A stretch of 64,000 nucleotides of DNA from Algoriphagus lutimaris. Its GTDB lineage: Bacteria; Bacteroidota; Bacteroidia; Cytophagales; Cyclobacteriaceae. The notes under the pieces are model-generated. The model saw only the letters and a list, made by a program, of their open reading frames with translations. It made no database searches and was not told the origin of the DNA. The DNA lies in NCBI RefSeq assembly GCF_017051705.1, contig NZ_JAFIDJ010000002.1, forward strand, positions 330,384 to 394,383, read 5' to 3'. How positions within the stretch are numbered: position 1 is the stretch's first letter; each line of letters starts with the position of its first letter. Positions 34,162-43,956 of the stretch are shown here, piece by piece. A program made the position numbers and the translations under genes.

Positions 34162-35208
34162 ATGAACACTCCTCTCAAAACTGCCATCGTGGGCTATGGC
34201 TCAGTTGCAGAAAAAATGCACGCTCCTTTGATTACCGTATGCCCAGACTTAGAGCTAGTGGCTGTGGTAGAACGTAATTCCAATAAAAGCAAGGAGAAAT
34301 ACCCTACTGTCACTATATACCGGAGCTTGGAGGAGTTATTGGAAAAAAGCGAGGTAGACTTAGTAGTCATCACCACCCCAAACACATTCCACTTCCCTAT
34401 GGCCAAACAATGTCTAGAAGCAGGAAAACATGTGGTGGTAGACAAACCGGTTACTATCTATTCCCATGAGGCAGAAGAACTTCAGGTATTAGCGAAGAAA
34501 ACTGGAAAAGTATGCTCGGTATTTCACAATAGGAGGTTTGATGGAGATATCATGACCATTCAAAAATTGATTCAAGAAGGAATATTAGGGGATCTGGTCT
34601 ATTTAGAATCTCATTTTGACCGATTTAGACCAGAACTTTCCGGTAATTGGAGGGAAGAAGCAGGCCCAGGGAATGGAATTACCTATGATTTAGGTTCCCA
34701 TTTGATCGATCAAGTGGTGATGATATTTGGTGCCCCTGATGCGATTCAAGCAGATATCCAAAAACAAAGAAAAGGGGCGATGGCTGATGATCATTTCGAC
34801 ATTGTCATGCATTATGAGAACTTCAAGGCCAGGGTAACAGCTGGAGTCTTGGTCAATGCTCCTACTCCAAAGTATCTACTGTTGGGGCAGAATGGTTCTT
34901 ATTTGAAGTTTGGTATGGACGTTCAAGAGCAAGCTTTCAAAGAAGGTATCAAGCCAGAGGGTACCGATTGGGGAGTAGAACCTGAGGAAAATTGGGGAAA
35001 AATATTCCTCAAGTCTGAAACTAAATCCTACCCTAGTGTCCCGGGCGATTATAGGATTTATTACTCTAATGTAGCCGATGCCATTTTGAATGACAGCCCA
35101 CTAAACGTCACCATCCCACAGACAATCAGTGTTTTAAAAATGATAGAAGCTTCTTTCCAAAGTTCTAAAGAACAACGAACCATCTCCAAAGCTGAAGGAA
35201 AATGGTAA
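34162..35208 (+). CDS. Gfo/Idh/MocA family oxidoreductase
   Basis: A 348-residue NAD(P)-dependent oxidoreductase. The N-terminal Rossmann motif is AIVGYGSVAEKMHAPLI, with EKPV-like VVDKPVTIYSHEAEEL and the catalytic-region YDLGSHLIDQVVMIFG. The C-terminal domain is the usual beta sheet. It probably acts on a sugar or inositol derivative in the cytoplasm; the substrate cannot be told. It starts three bases after the response regulator, so it shares its transcript, but a functional link to the signalling genes is not shown. Confidence 0.92.
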   Translation: MNTPLKTAIVGYGSVAEKMHAPLITVCPDLELVAVVERNSNKSKEKYPTVTIYRSLEELLEKSEVDLVVITTPNTFHFPMAKQCLEAGKHVVVDKPVTIYSHEAEELQVLAKKTGKVCSVFHNRRFDGDIMTIQKLIQEGILGDLVYLESHFDRFRPELSGNWREEAGPGNGITYDLGSHLIDQVVMIFGAPDAIQADIQKQRKGAMADDHFDIVMHYENFKARVTAGVLVNAPTPKYLLLGQNGSYLKFGMDVQEQAFKEGIKPEGTDWGVEPEENWGKIFLKSETKSYPSVPGDYRIYYSNVADAILNDSPLNVTIPQTISVLKMIEASFQSSKEQRTISKAEGKW

Positions 35209-35259
35209 TCTTTTAGGTTTGGCTTCTTCTTGGTGTATTAGGTTAAAAACTAAGCCACC

Positions 35260-35352
35260 ATGAAATCGAGCATTACTAAGATCGCGCTTGGTGAAAATTA
35301 TTTAAAATGCGAGATTCCATGTGACCAAAAGATCCAAGCTAAAATCACATGA
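35260..35352 (+). CDS. Possible 30-residue leader ORF
   Basis: ATG at 35260 to TGA at 35350. The product MKSSITKIALGENYLKCEIP continues for ten more residues with no recognisable features. Its stop overlaps the start of the secreted peptide gene (ATGA), which would allow coupled translation. Support is only this overlap; it could be chance. Confidence 0.2.
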   Translation: MKSSITKIALGENYLKCEIPCDQKIQAKIT

Positions 35353-35453
35353 AAAAAGTTTTCTTATTAGCATTTGCACTAGTAGGCTTTATATCAATCT
35401 CCCAAGCTCAGGTTGCAGTAGGAGGAGTTGGTGTCAAGTATACATTTAGATAA
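35349..35453 (+). CDS. Very small secreted peptide (34 residues)
   Basis: ATG at 35349 (after AAAATCAC) to TAA at 35451. The product has a clear signal peptide, MKKVFLLAFALVGFISISQA, followed by only 14 residues (QVAVGGVGVKYTFR). The ending VGVKYTFR resembles the final strand of an outer-membrane barrel, so the gene may be the remnant of a larger outer-membrane protein after internal deletion, or a genuine small peptide. A good terminator 17 bases downstream supports a real transcript. No family recognised. Confidence 0.5.
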   Translation: MKKVFLLAFALVGFISISQAQVAVGGVGVKYTFR

Positions 35454-35469
35454 ACAAACCAACTAAATT

Positions 35470-35504
35470 AAAGGCCATCATACCCAAGTTATGATGACCT
35501 TTTT
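35470..35504 (+). terminator. Rho-independent terminator after the small peptide gene
   Basis: Arms AAAGG-C-CATCATA (35470-35482) and TATGATG-A-CCTTT (35490-35502) with one mismatch and a 7-base loop, followed by T. Confidence 0.8.
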
Positions 35505-35579
35505 CAATTTGGGACAAGAGAATACTAGTTTTTAGAGATTTAGAACTTTTTTAGCTTCATAGATATCAATATGTTTCTT

Positions 35580-35587
35580 TATTTTTG
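35580..35587 (+). promoter_or_regulatory. -7 box five bases before the glyS start
   Basis: TATTTTTG followed by CGCCC and ATG at 35593. A transcript from this box would have almost no leader. Confidence 0.5.
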
Positions 35588-35592
35588 CGCCC

Positions 35593-37059
35593 ATGGCAAA
35601 AACAGCAACTCCGGCGGAAAACGCCCAATTGAAAGATATTATTTCCCATGCCAAAGAGTATGGTTTTGTTTACCCAAGTTCTGAGATCTATGACGGGCTT
35701 CAAGCTGTCTATGATTATGGAGCATATGGGGTAGAATTAAAGAATAACTTGAAAAGACTTTGGTGGGAAACCATGACCAGAGTCCAAGATAATATTGTAG
35801 GGATCGATGCAGCCATCTTTATGCATCCTACTACCTGGAAAGCTTCGGGGCATGTGGATTCCTTTAATGATCCAATGATCGATAACAAAGATTCTAAAAA
35901 ACGATATAGAGCTGATGTGTTGATCGAGGAACATGCTGCTACCTTTGAAAGAGCCGGCGAACTAGAAAAAGCCAACTCTTTAACTGGTGCCTTGGCTAGA
36001 ATGCTGGAGGCAGAAGACTTAGCTGGCGTGAGAGACCTAATCATCAATGAGGAAATCAAATGTCCTATTTCCGGTACTTCCAACTGGACAGATGTACGTC
36101 AATTTAATTTGATGTTCTCGACGCAGGTTGGTTCTTTGGCGGAGGATGCATCCACCATTTACCTAAGGCCTGAAACTGCCCAAGGTATTTTTGTAAACTT
36201 CCTGAATGTGCAGAAAACAGCCAGAATGAAAGTTCCTTTTGGAATAGCTCAAATCGGAAAAGCATTCAGAAATGAGATTGTGGCCCGCCAGTTCATCTTC
36301 CGTATGCGTGAATTCGAACAAATGGAAATGCAATTTTTCGTGCGACCTGGTACTGAATTGGATTGGTACAAGCAATGGGCGGAGATGAGAATGAAATGGC
36401 ATTTGGCTCTTGGAACTCCTGAAGATAAGTTGAGAAAGCATGACCATGAAAAATTGGCTCACTACGCCAACGCCGCCATGGATATTGAATATGAATTCCC
36501 ATTTGGATTCAAAGAAGTAGAAGGAATTCACTCCAGAACTGATTTTGATTTGAAATCCCATCAGGAATTCTCTAAAAAGAAACAGCAATACTTTGATCCA
36601 GAGGTCAATCAGAATTACATTCCTTATGTAATTGAGACTTCAATCGGAGCTGATAGATTGTTCTTACTGACGCTTTGCAACGCATACACTGAAGAAAAGA
36701 CAGAAGAGAAAAGCAGAACGTATTTGAAACTACATCCTGCCATTGCACCAGTAAAAGCTGCCATACTTCCAATCACTAAAAAGGATGGCCTTCCTGAAAA
36801 AGGAAAAGAGATCGTAGAGTTACTAAAGTATGATTTCAATATCATTTATGAAGATGCTGCTTCTATTGGAAAGCGCTATACAAGACAGGATTTAATCGGA
36901 ACGCCTTTCTGTATCGCTGTAGACCACCAAACTTTAGAAGACAATACGGTAACAATTCGTCATAGAGATACTACGGAACAGGAGCGAGTGCCAATCTCAG
37001 AACTTCATGGAAGAATCGCTGAAGCTACCAGTTTTAGAAGGGTATTTGAAAAGCTGTAA
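35593..37059 (+). CDS. glyS: Glycine--tRNA ligase (dimeric type)
   Basis: A 488-residue class II synthetase of the alpha-2 type, as in Bacteroidota, archaea and eukaryotes, rather than the GlyQ/GlyS tetramer. Motif 1 region is YGAYGVELKNNLKRLWW, motif 2 is FRNEIVARQFIFRMREFEQM, motif 3 is ETSIGADRLFL, and the C-terminal anticodon-binding domain includes AIAPVKAAILPI and IGTPFCIAVDHQTLEDN. Length is typical. It is a single gene with its own promoter-like box and terminator. Confidence 0.97.
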   Translation: MAKTATPAENAQLKDIISHAKEYGFVYPSSEIYDGLQAVYDYGAYGVELKNNLKRLWWETMTRVQDNIVGIDAAIFMHPTTWKASGHVDSFNDPMIDNKDSKKRYRADVLIEEHAATFERAGELEKANSLTGALARMLEAEDLAGVRDLIINEEIKCPISGTSNWTDVRQFNLMFSTQVGSLAEDASTIYLRPETAQGIFVNFLNVQKTARMKVPFGIAQIGKAFRNEIVARQFIFRMREFEQMEMQFFVRPGTELDWYKQWAEMRMKWHLALGTPEDKLRKHDHEKLAHYANAAMDIEYEFPFGFKEVEGIHSRTDFDLKSHQEFSKKKQQYFDPEVNQNYIPYVIETSIGADRLFLLTLCNAYTEEKTEEKSRTYLKLHPAIAPVKAAILPITKKDGLPEKGKEIVELLKYDFNIIYEDAASIGKRYTRQDLIGTPFCIAVDHQTLEDNTVTIRHRDTTEQERVPISELHGRIAEATSFRRVFEKL

Positions 37060-37083
37060 CTAGAAATAAGGTCAACAAAAAAC

Positions 37084-37111
37084 CTCTGAGATAACACTCA
37101 GAGTTTTTTTT
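37084..37111 (+). terminator. Rho-independent terminator of glyS
   Basis: CTCTGAG (37084-37090), a 6-base loop, CTCAGAG (37097-37103), then eight T. Confidence 0.9.
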
Positions 37112-37167
37112 ATTTAACCATTCGATAGGAACTAAGCTTTTGAATCGTTATTTCACATTATTCTAAA

Positions 37168-37201
37168 GCAAAAAATCCCCTGAGATTAAATTCAGGGGAT
37201 T
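37168..37201 (-). terminator. Terminator of the lipoprotein gene
   Basis: Arms AATCCCCTGA (37174-37183) and TCAGGGGATT (37192-37201). On the minus strand the hairpin is followed by a T-run. It lies 24 bases after the stop at 37225. Confidence 0.85.
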
Positions 37202-37224
37202 CTAGATTATTTTAGAATTAATAT

Positions 37225-38142
37225 TTAGTCTTTAGTAGGACAACCAGAATAAACAATCGATTCAAGGTCTCCTTTTAAAGAGTATGGTCCTTCGTCGATA
37301 TCCAAAGTTTCAGGATCATCTACTAAATCCTCACCGTTAATAGCAACTATTTTAGCATTTGTCCAAATGTTTGCAAGACCGTCTTTAGCCGAGGAAGGTC
37401 CACAATCAGGCATTAAACCTTCAAAAGCAAAGGTCGTAGGTTCCCCTGAAGAACAGCTTACTGGTCCAGTCCAATGAAATACTGTTCCATTTCCAGTTAC
37501 AGTATAGCTTTTACCATCTGCACCAACATAAGAGCCTTGATTAGGTATATCAATATTTATTTGTGGGAATGTAAAATCAATTGAGACCTCAGCTTCTTCA
37601 CTGTAACTATAAGAAAATACTACATCCACTTCTGTTTCTCCGATTGTTGCCTCATAAGTAAATGATTCTTCATCACAATTTGAGCAATCCTCTACCTCAA
37701 CAGTAAACTCAACATTTTGAACTCCTCCTTGACCAGACACTTTCCATCTAAACAAATAAGTGCCTACCTCATACCCTGATAAATTTCCAGAAACACCTGA
37801 AGAAGCCTGAGATTGTTGAAATACCTGAACCCATTCCCCATTTACAAATTCTTGAACTTGAACAGTGCGATTTCCTGTAAAACCTGTACCTCCAAAAGTG
37901 AATAAAATAGCATCTCCAAGGCAAACTTTTTCAGTATATGTCAAATTAAAGTTTCCACTTTCAGAAACCATAGCATTTTCAAATCTTGAAATTTCAAAAG
38001 GACTTAAAGTAAATCCCGACTGATCTGATTTAGCCAAGGTATTGGTCAGATCATCATTTTCATAGGTAGCCATTTGGCTACAGGCTCCAAAGAGCAATGC
38101 TGAGATCACTAACCCCAGCAGTTTTATTGTAAAAATTTTCAT
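37225..38142 (-). CDS. Hypothetical lipoprotein with Ig/PKD-like segments
   Basis: A 305-residue exported protein with a lipoprotein signal ending LLFGAC (Cys21). The mature part is acidic, rich in Gly, Thr and aromatic residues, and beta-like. Residues about 65-150 resemble an Ig or PKD-type fold (LTYTEKVCLGDAILFTFGG, then GTYLFRWKV). A CSNC pair precedes a second beta-rich part (about 155-300) with more cysteines. I do not recognise the family. The 138 bases upstream, up to the divergent desaturase gene, are extremely A/T-rich. It is probably surface-exposed. Confidence 0.75.
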   Translation of the reverse strand: MKIFTIKLLGLVISALLFGACSQMATYENDDLTNTLAKSDQSGFTLSPFEISRFENAMVSESGNFNLTYTEKVCLGDAILFTFGGTGFTGNRTVQVQEFVNGEWVQVFQQSQASSGVSGNLSGYEVGTYLFRWKVSGQGGVQNVEFTVEVEDCSNCDEESFTYEATIGETEVDVVFSYSYSEEAEVSIDFTFPQINIDIPNQGSYVGADGKSYTVTGNGTVFHWTGPVSCSSGEPTTFAFEGLMPDCGPSSAKDGLANIWTNAKIVAINGEDLVDDPETLDIDEGPYSLKGDLESIVYSGCPTKD

Positions 38143-38298
38143 AGAATGATATAGGGTTATAAATATTTGACTTAAATTTAATTGTATTTCAAATACAAAA
38201 AAAAGCTATTTGTAATATTTTTTGAAAAATATTTATATACAAATTCAAAATTATTTAAAAAAGCTTCATCTAATGAATAATTGTATCTTGCCAGTCAT

Positions 38299-39774
38299 AT
38301 GAACAGGAAAGCTATTGTCATAGGATCAGGAATCGCGGGCATCGCCTCATCCATTCGATTAGCATTAAAAGGGTACGATGTAGCCGTATTCGAGTCCAAT
38401 TCGTACCCTGGAGGTAAACTTTCAAAGATTGATTTAGGAGACTACCGATTTGATGCAGGCCCTTCTCTTTTTACCTTACCCGAACAAGTAGAAGAATTAT
38501 TTCTCATGGCCGGGAAAAACCCAAAAGAACACTTTGACTATCTCAAACTACCCGTCACTTGCCATTACTTTTGGGAAGACGGGAAAAAGTTGAAAGCATA
38601 CGCTGACCTAGACTTATTTGCAGAAGAGATAAATCAGCAATTGGGTGAGCCAAAGTCCCATATCAAAGAAGCATTAATCAATTCTTCTTATATCTACGAT
38701 CACTTGGCTCCTCTTTTTATGCATAAGTCTCTTCATGATTGGAAAACTTGGACCAATCAGCATGCAATGAAGGCCTATCTAAAAATGGGTAAACTGGGTA
38801 TCTTCTCTACCATGAATGAAGCCAACGAAAAGCAATTTGACAATCCTAAACTTATCCAACTATTCAATAGGTACGCCACCTACAATGGCTCCAACCCTTA
38901 TGAAACTCCCGCTACGCTAAATATTATCCCTCATTTAGAATTTAATATCGGGGCCTTTTTTCCCAAAAAAGGCATGCATGATATTACTAACAGCTTATTT
39001 CAGTTATCCTTAGATCTTGGAGTCACTTACACTTTCAATCAAAAAGTGGATGAAATCATAGTGGAACAAGGAAAGGCTAAGGGAGTTGTTCTAGCTGAAA
39101 ATAAAAAAATAGAGGCAGAGATCATAATCAATAACATGGATATGGTCAATGCCTATAGGACGATCTTAAAAAAACAAAAGCAACCAAAACTCCTGTTAAA
39201 TCAGCCCAAATCCAGTTCAGCATTAATTTTTTATTGGGGCATCAAGCGTAAATTTGAAGATCTGGATCTTCATAATATTTTCTTCTCTGATAATTACCTG
39301 GAGGAATTTGACCATATTTTTAAGAAGGGGAAGATTTACCATGACCCAACTGTCTACATCAATATTACCTCCCTATACAAACCTGATGATGCCCCTGAAG
39401 ACTGTATGAATTGGTTTACTATGATTAATGTCCCTAATAATCAAGGTCAGGATTGGGACCAATTAATTTTGGAATCCAAAAAGAATATTATCCATAAACT
39501 CAATAGAATTTTAAAAACGGATATAGAGCCTTTAATTGAGGTAGAGGAAATTCTGGATCCAAGAACGATTGAGTCAAAGACCTCTTCTGCTCAGGGAGCA
39601 CTCTATGGAAACTCTTCCAACAATAAGTTCTCCGCATTTTTAAGACATGCAAACTATTCCTCCAAAATCCGTAATCTCTATTTTTGTGGAGGATCCGTAC
39701 ACCCTGGAGGAGGCATCCCTCTTTGTTTGCTTTCTGCCAAAATCATGTCTGAAATGATACCGGATGCTAGTTAA
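38299..39774 (+). CDS. Phytoene desaturase/CrtD-like FAD-dependent oxidoreductase
   Basis: A 491-residue flavoenzyme of the carotenoid desaturase/isomerase family. The N-terminus has the dinucleotide fold IVIGSGIAGIASSIRLALKG followed by the family PGGKLSKI and YRFDAGPSLFTLP; the C-terminal FAD motif is LYFCGGSVHPGGGIPLCL. Bacteroidota use such enzymes in carotenoid (for example flexixanthin-type) synthesis, either as CrtI or CrtD; I cannot separate the two. The open frame begins at a TTG (38281), but the ATG at 38299 begins the family-typical MNRKAIVIGSG. No other carotenoid genes adjoin it. Its 3' end overlaps the convergent recX gene by four bases. Confidence 0.85.
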   Translation: MNRKAIVIGSGIAGIASSIRLALKGYDVAVFESNSYPGGKLSKIDLGDYRFDAGPSLFTLPEQVEELFLMAGKNPKEHFDYLKLPVTCHYFWEDGKKLKAYADLDLFAEEINQQLGEPKSHIKEALINSSYIYDHLAPLFMHKSLHDWKTWTNQHAMKAYLKMGKLGIFSTMNEANEKQFDNPKLIQLFNRYATYNGSNPYETPATLNIIPHLEFNIGAFFPKKGMHDITNSLFQLSLDLGVTYTFNQKVDEIIVEQGKAKGVVLAENKKIEAEIIINNMDMVNAYRTILKKQKQPKLLLNQPKSSSALIFYWGIKRKFEDLDLHNIFFSDNYLEEFDHIFKKGKIYHDPTVYINITSLYKPDDAPEDCMNWFTMINVPNNQGQDWDQLILESKKNIIHKLNRILKTDIEPLIEVEEILDPRTIESKTSSAQGALYGNSSNNKFSAFLRHANYSSKIRNLYFCGGSVHPGGGIPLCLLSAKIMSEMIPDAS

Positions 39775-40280
39775 CCCTCAATATTAAATTCCTCTATCGC
39801 TTCCTTGATCAAATCCATTTCAAAGCCTTTGGAAAATAAGTACTGGATGACTTTAAATTTCTTTTTATAAGGGTCCGACTCTTTGATTCTTCCCCAATGT
39901 TTCTCCACTTGAGATAATAAGGTATCGTAATATTCATAGGGATCAATTTCAGAAAGTCCCTTTTTGATCAAGTTTTCCGGAATCTGGCGCATCTTCAATT
40001 CTTGCCTGATCCTTCCCTTACCCCATTTTTTCAGTCTGAATTTACCTCGCGAGAAAGACCTTGCATAGCGCTCCTCATCTATAAATTTCTCCTCTATCAA
40101 ATAGGTAATTAATTCATCAGAATCCTCTTCTTTGATCCCCTTTTCGTAAAGTTTCCGCTTGGTTTCCCAAATACAACGTTCCTGATAGGCACAAAAAGTG
40201 GATAGCTTTTCTTTCGCTTCCTCCAGAGACCAAGACTTTTTTATGGACTGTTCTGAGTTATTTTTTCGCCAGACGGACAT
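39771..40280 (-). CDS. recX: RecX regulator of RecA
   Basis: A 169-residue helical protein, the size of RecX proteins. It has the characteristic tandem three-helix units: LSTFCAYQERCIWETKRKLY, then LITYLIEEKFIDEERYARSF, then GKGRIRQELKMRQIPENLIK. RecX binds RecA filaments and limits their activity. It is convergent with and overlaps the desaturase gene by four bases, and is divergent from tpiA. On the minus strand TAATTTGG upstream resembles a -7 box. Confidence 0.9.
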   Translation of the reverse strand: MSVWRKNNSEQSIKKSWSLEEAKEKLSTFCAYQERCIWETKRKLYEKGIKEEDSDELITYLIEEKFIDEERYARSFSRGKFRLKKWGKGRIRQELKMRQIPENLIKKGLSEIDPYEYYDTLLSQVEKHWGRIKESDPYKKKFKVIQYLFSKGFEMDLIKEAIEEFNIEG

Positions 40281-40354
40281 TTTCTTTAATTTTAAGCCAA
40301 ATTACCCTTGAATTAGATTCTTTCAAATCTTAATTAGATAAACAACCCACAACC

Positions 40355-41116
40355 ATGCGTAAGAAAATTGTAGCTGGCAACTGGAAAATGAATATGACTT
40401 TTGAAGAAGGTCAAATTCTGACTTCTGAGATTGTCAACATGTATAAAGACGAAAACATCAAGGATGTTGTAGCGATCTTGAATCCTCCTTTTCCACATAT
40501 TTTCCCAGTTAAGAAATTAGTAGGTGATGTAGCGGGAGTTAAAATAGGAGCTCAAAACTGTTCTGACAAGGAATCTGGAGCATTTACCGGTGAGGTATCT
40601 GCAAAAATCCTAGCTTCCTTCGGAGTAGAATATGTCATCATTGGTCATAGTGAAAGAAGAGAATACTTCCATGAAGGAAATGAGCTACTAGCTGTCAAAG
40701 TCAAAGAAGCTTTGGCCCATGGGTTGAAACCTATTTTCTGTTGCGGTGAGTCTTTGGACATCAGAACTGCCGGCACACATGAGCCGAATGTCAAATTTCA
40801 GCTAACTGAAAGCCTTTTTGACCTGAGCCCTGAAGATTTTAGCAAAGTAGTCATTGCCTATGAACCTATCTGGGCAATTGGAACTGGTAAAACCGCTACT
40901 GCAGAACAGGCACAGGAAATGCATGCTGCGCTTAGAAGACATATTGCTAGCAAATATGGTAAAGATATCGCTTCTGAAACCTCTATTCTGTATGGTGGAA
41001 GTTGCAATCCTAAGAATGCTCAAGAAATATTCTCCAAGGAAGATGTGGATGGTGGATTGATCGGTGGAGCCTCCCTGAAATCAAGAGATTTTATAGAAAT
41101 CATCAAATCATTCTAA
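40355..41116 (+). CDS. tpiA: Triosephosphate isomerase
   Basis: A 253-residue glycolytic enzyme interconverting dihydroxyacetone phosphate and glyceraldehyde 3-phosphate. Visible are the start motif VAGNWKMN with the catalytic Lys, the catalytic His in YVIIGHSERREYF, the Glu/loop-6 motif VIAYEPIWAIGTGKTAT and the phosphate-binding ILYGGSC and GLIGGASL. Length is standard. It is the first gene of a five- or six-gene plus-strand run (tpiA to GH3). Confidence 0.98.
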   Translation: MRKKIVAGNWKMNMTFEEGQILTSEIVNMYKDENIKDVVAILNPPFPHIFPVKKLVGDVAGVKIGAQNCSDKESGAFTGEVSAKILASFGVEYVIIGHSERREYFHEGNELLAVKVKEALAHGLKPIFCCGESLDIRTAGTHEPNVKFQLTESLFDLSPEDFSKVVIAYEPIWAIGTGKTATAEQAQEMHAALRRHIASKYGKDIASETSILYGGSCNPKNAQEIFSKEDVDGGLIGGASLKSRDFIEIIKSF

Positions 41117-41123
41117 ATTAGAA

Positions 41124-41951
41124 ATGGATTACCTGGAATTAAAAATCACTTGCCTGGAAGATTTCCGGGAAATCCTAATTGCAGAATTAGCGGAGATAGG
41201 TTTTGATTCCTTCTTGGAAACAGAAGAAGGAGTAGATGCCTATGCTCCTGAACAAGAATTTGACCGGGAGGCTTTTTTGGAGTTGGTCGAAAAATATAAG
41301 CTTCCCGCTCAAATTTCCTGGCATGAAAGTAAAATGCCAAAAGTAAACTGGAATGAAGAATGGGAAAAAAATTACGATCCCATTGAGGTAGACGATCTTG
41401 TTTTTGTAAGAGCTTCGTTTCACGAACCAGTTCCAGGATTTCAATATGAAATTGTCATCAACCCCAAAATGTCATTTGGTACAGGACACCATGCTACCAC
41501 TTTCCAAATGTTAAAACATCAAGCCGAGATTGACCACAAAGGAAAACGCGTTTTGGACGTGGGTTCTGGTACGGGAATTTTGGCAATTATGGCTCATTTG
41601 CTGGAAGCACGAGAAATAGAAGCCTTTGATATCGATGAATGGTGCGTGGACAATGGTAATGAGAATTTCGATTTAAATGGGCTCTCCACCAGAATGGATA
41701 TTGGTACCATTCGAGAAGTAAATCCTCAAGGAAAATTTGATATAATTTTAGCCAACATCAATAAAAACATCCTCCTGGACGAAATGGAGATCTATGCTGA
41801 TTTATTGGTTTCAAAAGGATTTCTTTTGTTGAGCGGATTCTATACGGAAGACATCGAAGATTTACTGGAATGTGCCGCTCCTTTAGGTCTCAGCCTCTAC
41901 AAGAAAAACAGCAAAGACAATTGGGCTGCATTAATATTGCAAAAAGACTAA
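41124..41951 (+). CDS. prmA: Ribosomal protein L11 methyltransferase
   Basis: A 275-residue SAM-dependent methyltransferase. The catalytic domain has KRVLDVGSGTGILAIMA (motif I) and the substrate motif ILANINKNILL, with FGTGHHATTFQM between, and a smaller N-terminal substrate-recognition domain. It methylates L11 in the cytoplasm. It starts seven bases after tpiA. Length is slightly shorter than the proteobacterial form, as is usual in this phylum. Confidence 0.93.
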   Translation: MDYLELKITCLEDFREILIAELAEIGFDSFLETEEGVDAYAPEQEFDREAFLELVEKYKLPAQISWHESKMPKVNWNEEWEKNYDPIEVDDLVFVRASFHEPVPGFQYEIVINPKMSFGTGHHATTFQMLKHQAEIDHKGKRVLDVGSGTGILAIMAHLLEAREIEAFDIDEWCVDNGNENFDLNGLSTRMDIGTIREVNPQGKFDIILANINKNILLDEMEIYADLLVSKGFLLLSGFYTEDIEDLLECAAPLGLSLYKKNSKDNWAALILQKD

Positions 41952-41952
41952 T

Positions 41953-42141
41953 ATGAATGAACTGATTATTTATGCAGTAGTTTTCGCCGCATTAATAGGC
42001 CACTGTCTATTAGCAGGCAAAATGTATCGTACTATACATCAGGATTCAGACTTAACATTGAGAGAGAAAAATGACTGGAAATTAAAAGCACTCATATTTC
42101 CGGGTTATTTTTGGTTTCAATACAAAAAGAGTAAAGCTTAA
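41953..42141 (+). CDS. Small membrane protein (62 residues)
   Basis: Starts one base after the prmA stop. One hydrophobic N-terminal helix (LIIYAVVFAALIGHCLLAG, residues 3-21) is followed by a charged middle (RTIHQDSDLTLREKNDWKLK) and an aromatic segment ALIFPGYFWFQYKKSKA that may be a second membrane-touching stretch. I do not recognise the family. Position suggests co-transcription with tpiA-prmA. Confidence 0.65.
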   Translation: MNELIIYAVVFAALIGHCLLAGKMYRTIHQDSDLTLREKNDWKLKALIFPGYFWFQYKKSKA

Positions 42142-42230
42142 CGTAATTTCTCTTTTTTAGAACTTTTTTATCGAATTAAAGGATTAAGGTAGATACACTT
42201 TTACCTTTTATTAAACCCAAGTATCAAACC

Positions 42231-43955
42231 ATGGAGTACGTTTGGAAGCAGAAACCACGAGCAACGCCAGAGCTAGTTGAGCAGCTAGGAAGGGATATCA
42301 ACGTAAATCCAATCCTGGCAAACATGTTGATTAATCGCGGCGTGGAGACCTATGAGCAGGCCAAAAACTATTTCAGGCCAAGTTTAAGCCATCTGCATGA
42401 TCCTTTTTTGATGAAAGATATGCCAGAGGCAATAGATCGGATTGAACAAGCAATTGAGCAAAATGAAAAAATCTTGGTGTATGGAGATTATGATGTAGAT
42501 GGCACCACTGCGGTTGCCTTGGTTTACAGTTTTCTTCAGACTTTTTATAGTAGAGTGGATTTCTATATCCCTGACCGATACAAGGAAGGCTATGGTATTT
42601 CCGATAAGGGGGTAAGGTTTGCCGCAGATAATGATTACAAGTTGGTCATTGCCCTAGATTGCGGAATCAAAGCCATCGATAAGGTGAGGCTTGCCAAAGA
42701 GCTAGGAGTAGATTTCATCATTTGTGACCACCACACTCCCGGCAAAGAGTTACCCCAGGCTATTGCCGTCCTAGATGCTAAAAGAACCGATTGTGAATAC
42801 CCTTATAAGGAGCTTAGTGGTGCTGGAGTAGGTTTCAAATTAATTCAGGCACATGCTAAAAGACGCGGAATAGATGAAGCAGGCCTGTATCCATATTTGG
42901 ATTTGTTGGTCGTCAGTATTGCTGCAGATATTGTCCCCATAACTGGAGAAAATAGAATTCTGGCTTATTATGGACTAGACCGAATCAATAATACCCCGAG
43001 ACCAGGATTAAAGGCCTTGATGCTGAGTGCCAAAATTGAAAAAGAAATCGGCATCTCGGATATCGTTTTTAAAATTGGCCCAAGAATCAATGCATCCGGA
43101 AGACTGGAACATGCCAAGGCTTCGGTAGAGTTGTTAATTTCTACCGATCTCAATTTAGCCATCGAACGAGCCAAGTTGGTGGATGAGGTGAATACTACAC
43201 GTAGGAATTTTGATGAGAACATCACCAAAGAGGCGTTTGAGATGATCGCGGATCAAGAAATGGATTCAGAATGGAATTCTACGGTATTGTTTAAAGAGGA
43301 TTGGCACAAAGGAGTCATTGGAATTGTCGCCAGTCGATGTATAGAAAAATATTATAGACCTACGATCATTTTAACCGAATCCAATGGAAAAGCTACTGGA
43401 AGCGCACGGTCTGTAGTAGACTTCGATATTTACGAAGCAATCGCTGAATGTTCTGGTCTTTTAGATCAATTTGGAGGACATAAATATGCGGCTGGTTTAA
43501 CCCTTTCGGTAGACAAGGTACCCGACTTTCAAAGGATGTTTGAGTCGGTAGTCAAAAGAAGAATTGAAGAAGTACATAGGAAGCCAGTAATAGAAATTGA
43601 CGATGAATTACTGCTGGATCAAATAAATTATAAGTTTTATAATATATTGAAGCAAATGGCACCTTTTGGCCCAGGAAATACGGAGCCTATTTTCAGAATT
43701 TCTCAAGCCTATGCCGAAAATGTGATCATTCTAAAAGATAAACACCTTCGATTTAATATCGTACAAGATGGTCAAGTGACGAAACCTGTTTGCTTAGGGT
43801 TTGGGTTAGCCGACCGAGTAAAGGATCCAGATCACACGATTGTTAAAATGTTACAAGGAAAAATGCGTTTTGATCTAGTGGCTGAAATGCGGGAAAATTT
43901 CTTCCGTGACAAATCCAGCTTGCAGCTTTACGTAAAAGACATCAAATTTGATTAA
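42231..43955 (+). CDS. recJ: Single-stranded-DNA-specific exonuclease RecJ
   Basis: A 574-residue 5'-3' exonuclease used in recombination and mismatch repair. DHH family motifs: [19 protein letters not shown] (motif I), [22 protein letters not shown] (DHH), [10 protein letters not shown], and in DHHA1 [10 protein letters not shown] and [12 protein letters not shown]. The C-terminal OB fold follows. Length is typical. It is followed directly by lptB. Confidence 0.96.
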   Translation: MEYVWKQKPRATPELVEQLGRDINVNPILANMLINRGVETYEQAKNYFRPSLSHLHDPFLMKDMPEAIDRIEQAIEQNEKILVYGDYDVDGTTAVALVYSFLQTFYSRVDFYIPDRYKEGYGISDKGVRFAADNDYKLVIALDCGIKAIDKVRLAKELGVDFIICDHHTPGKELPQAIAVLDAKRTDCEYPYKELSGAGVGFKLIQAHAKRRGIDEAGLYPYLDLLVVSIAADIVPITGENRILAYYGLDRINNTPRPGLKALMLSAKIEKEIGISDIVFKIGPRINASGRLEHAKASVELLISTDLNLAIERAKLVDEVNTTRRNFDENITKEAFEMIADQEMDSEWNSTVLFKEDWHKGVIGIVASRCIEKYYRPTIILTESNGKATGSARSVVDFDIYEAIAECSGLLDQFGGHKYAAGLTLSVDKVPDFQRMFESVVKRRIEEVHRKPVIEIDDELLLDQINYKFYNILKQMAPFGPGNTEPIFRISQAYAENVIILKDKHLRFNIVQDGQVTKPVCLGFGLADRVKDPDHTIVKMLQGKMRFDLVAEMRENFFRDKSSLQLYVKDIKFD

Positions 43956-43956
43956 T

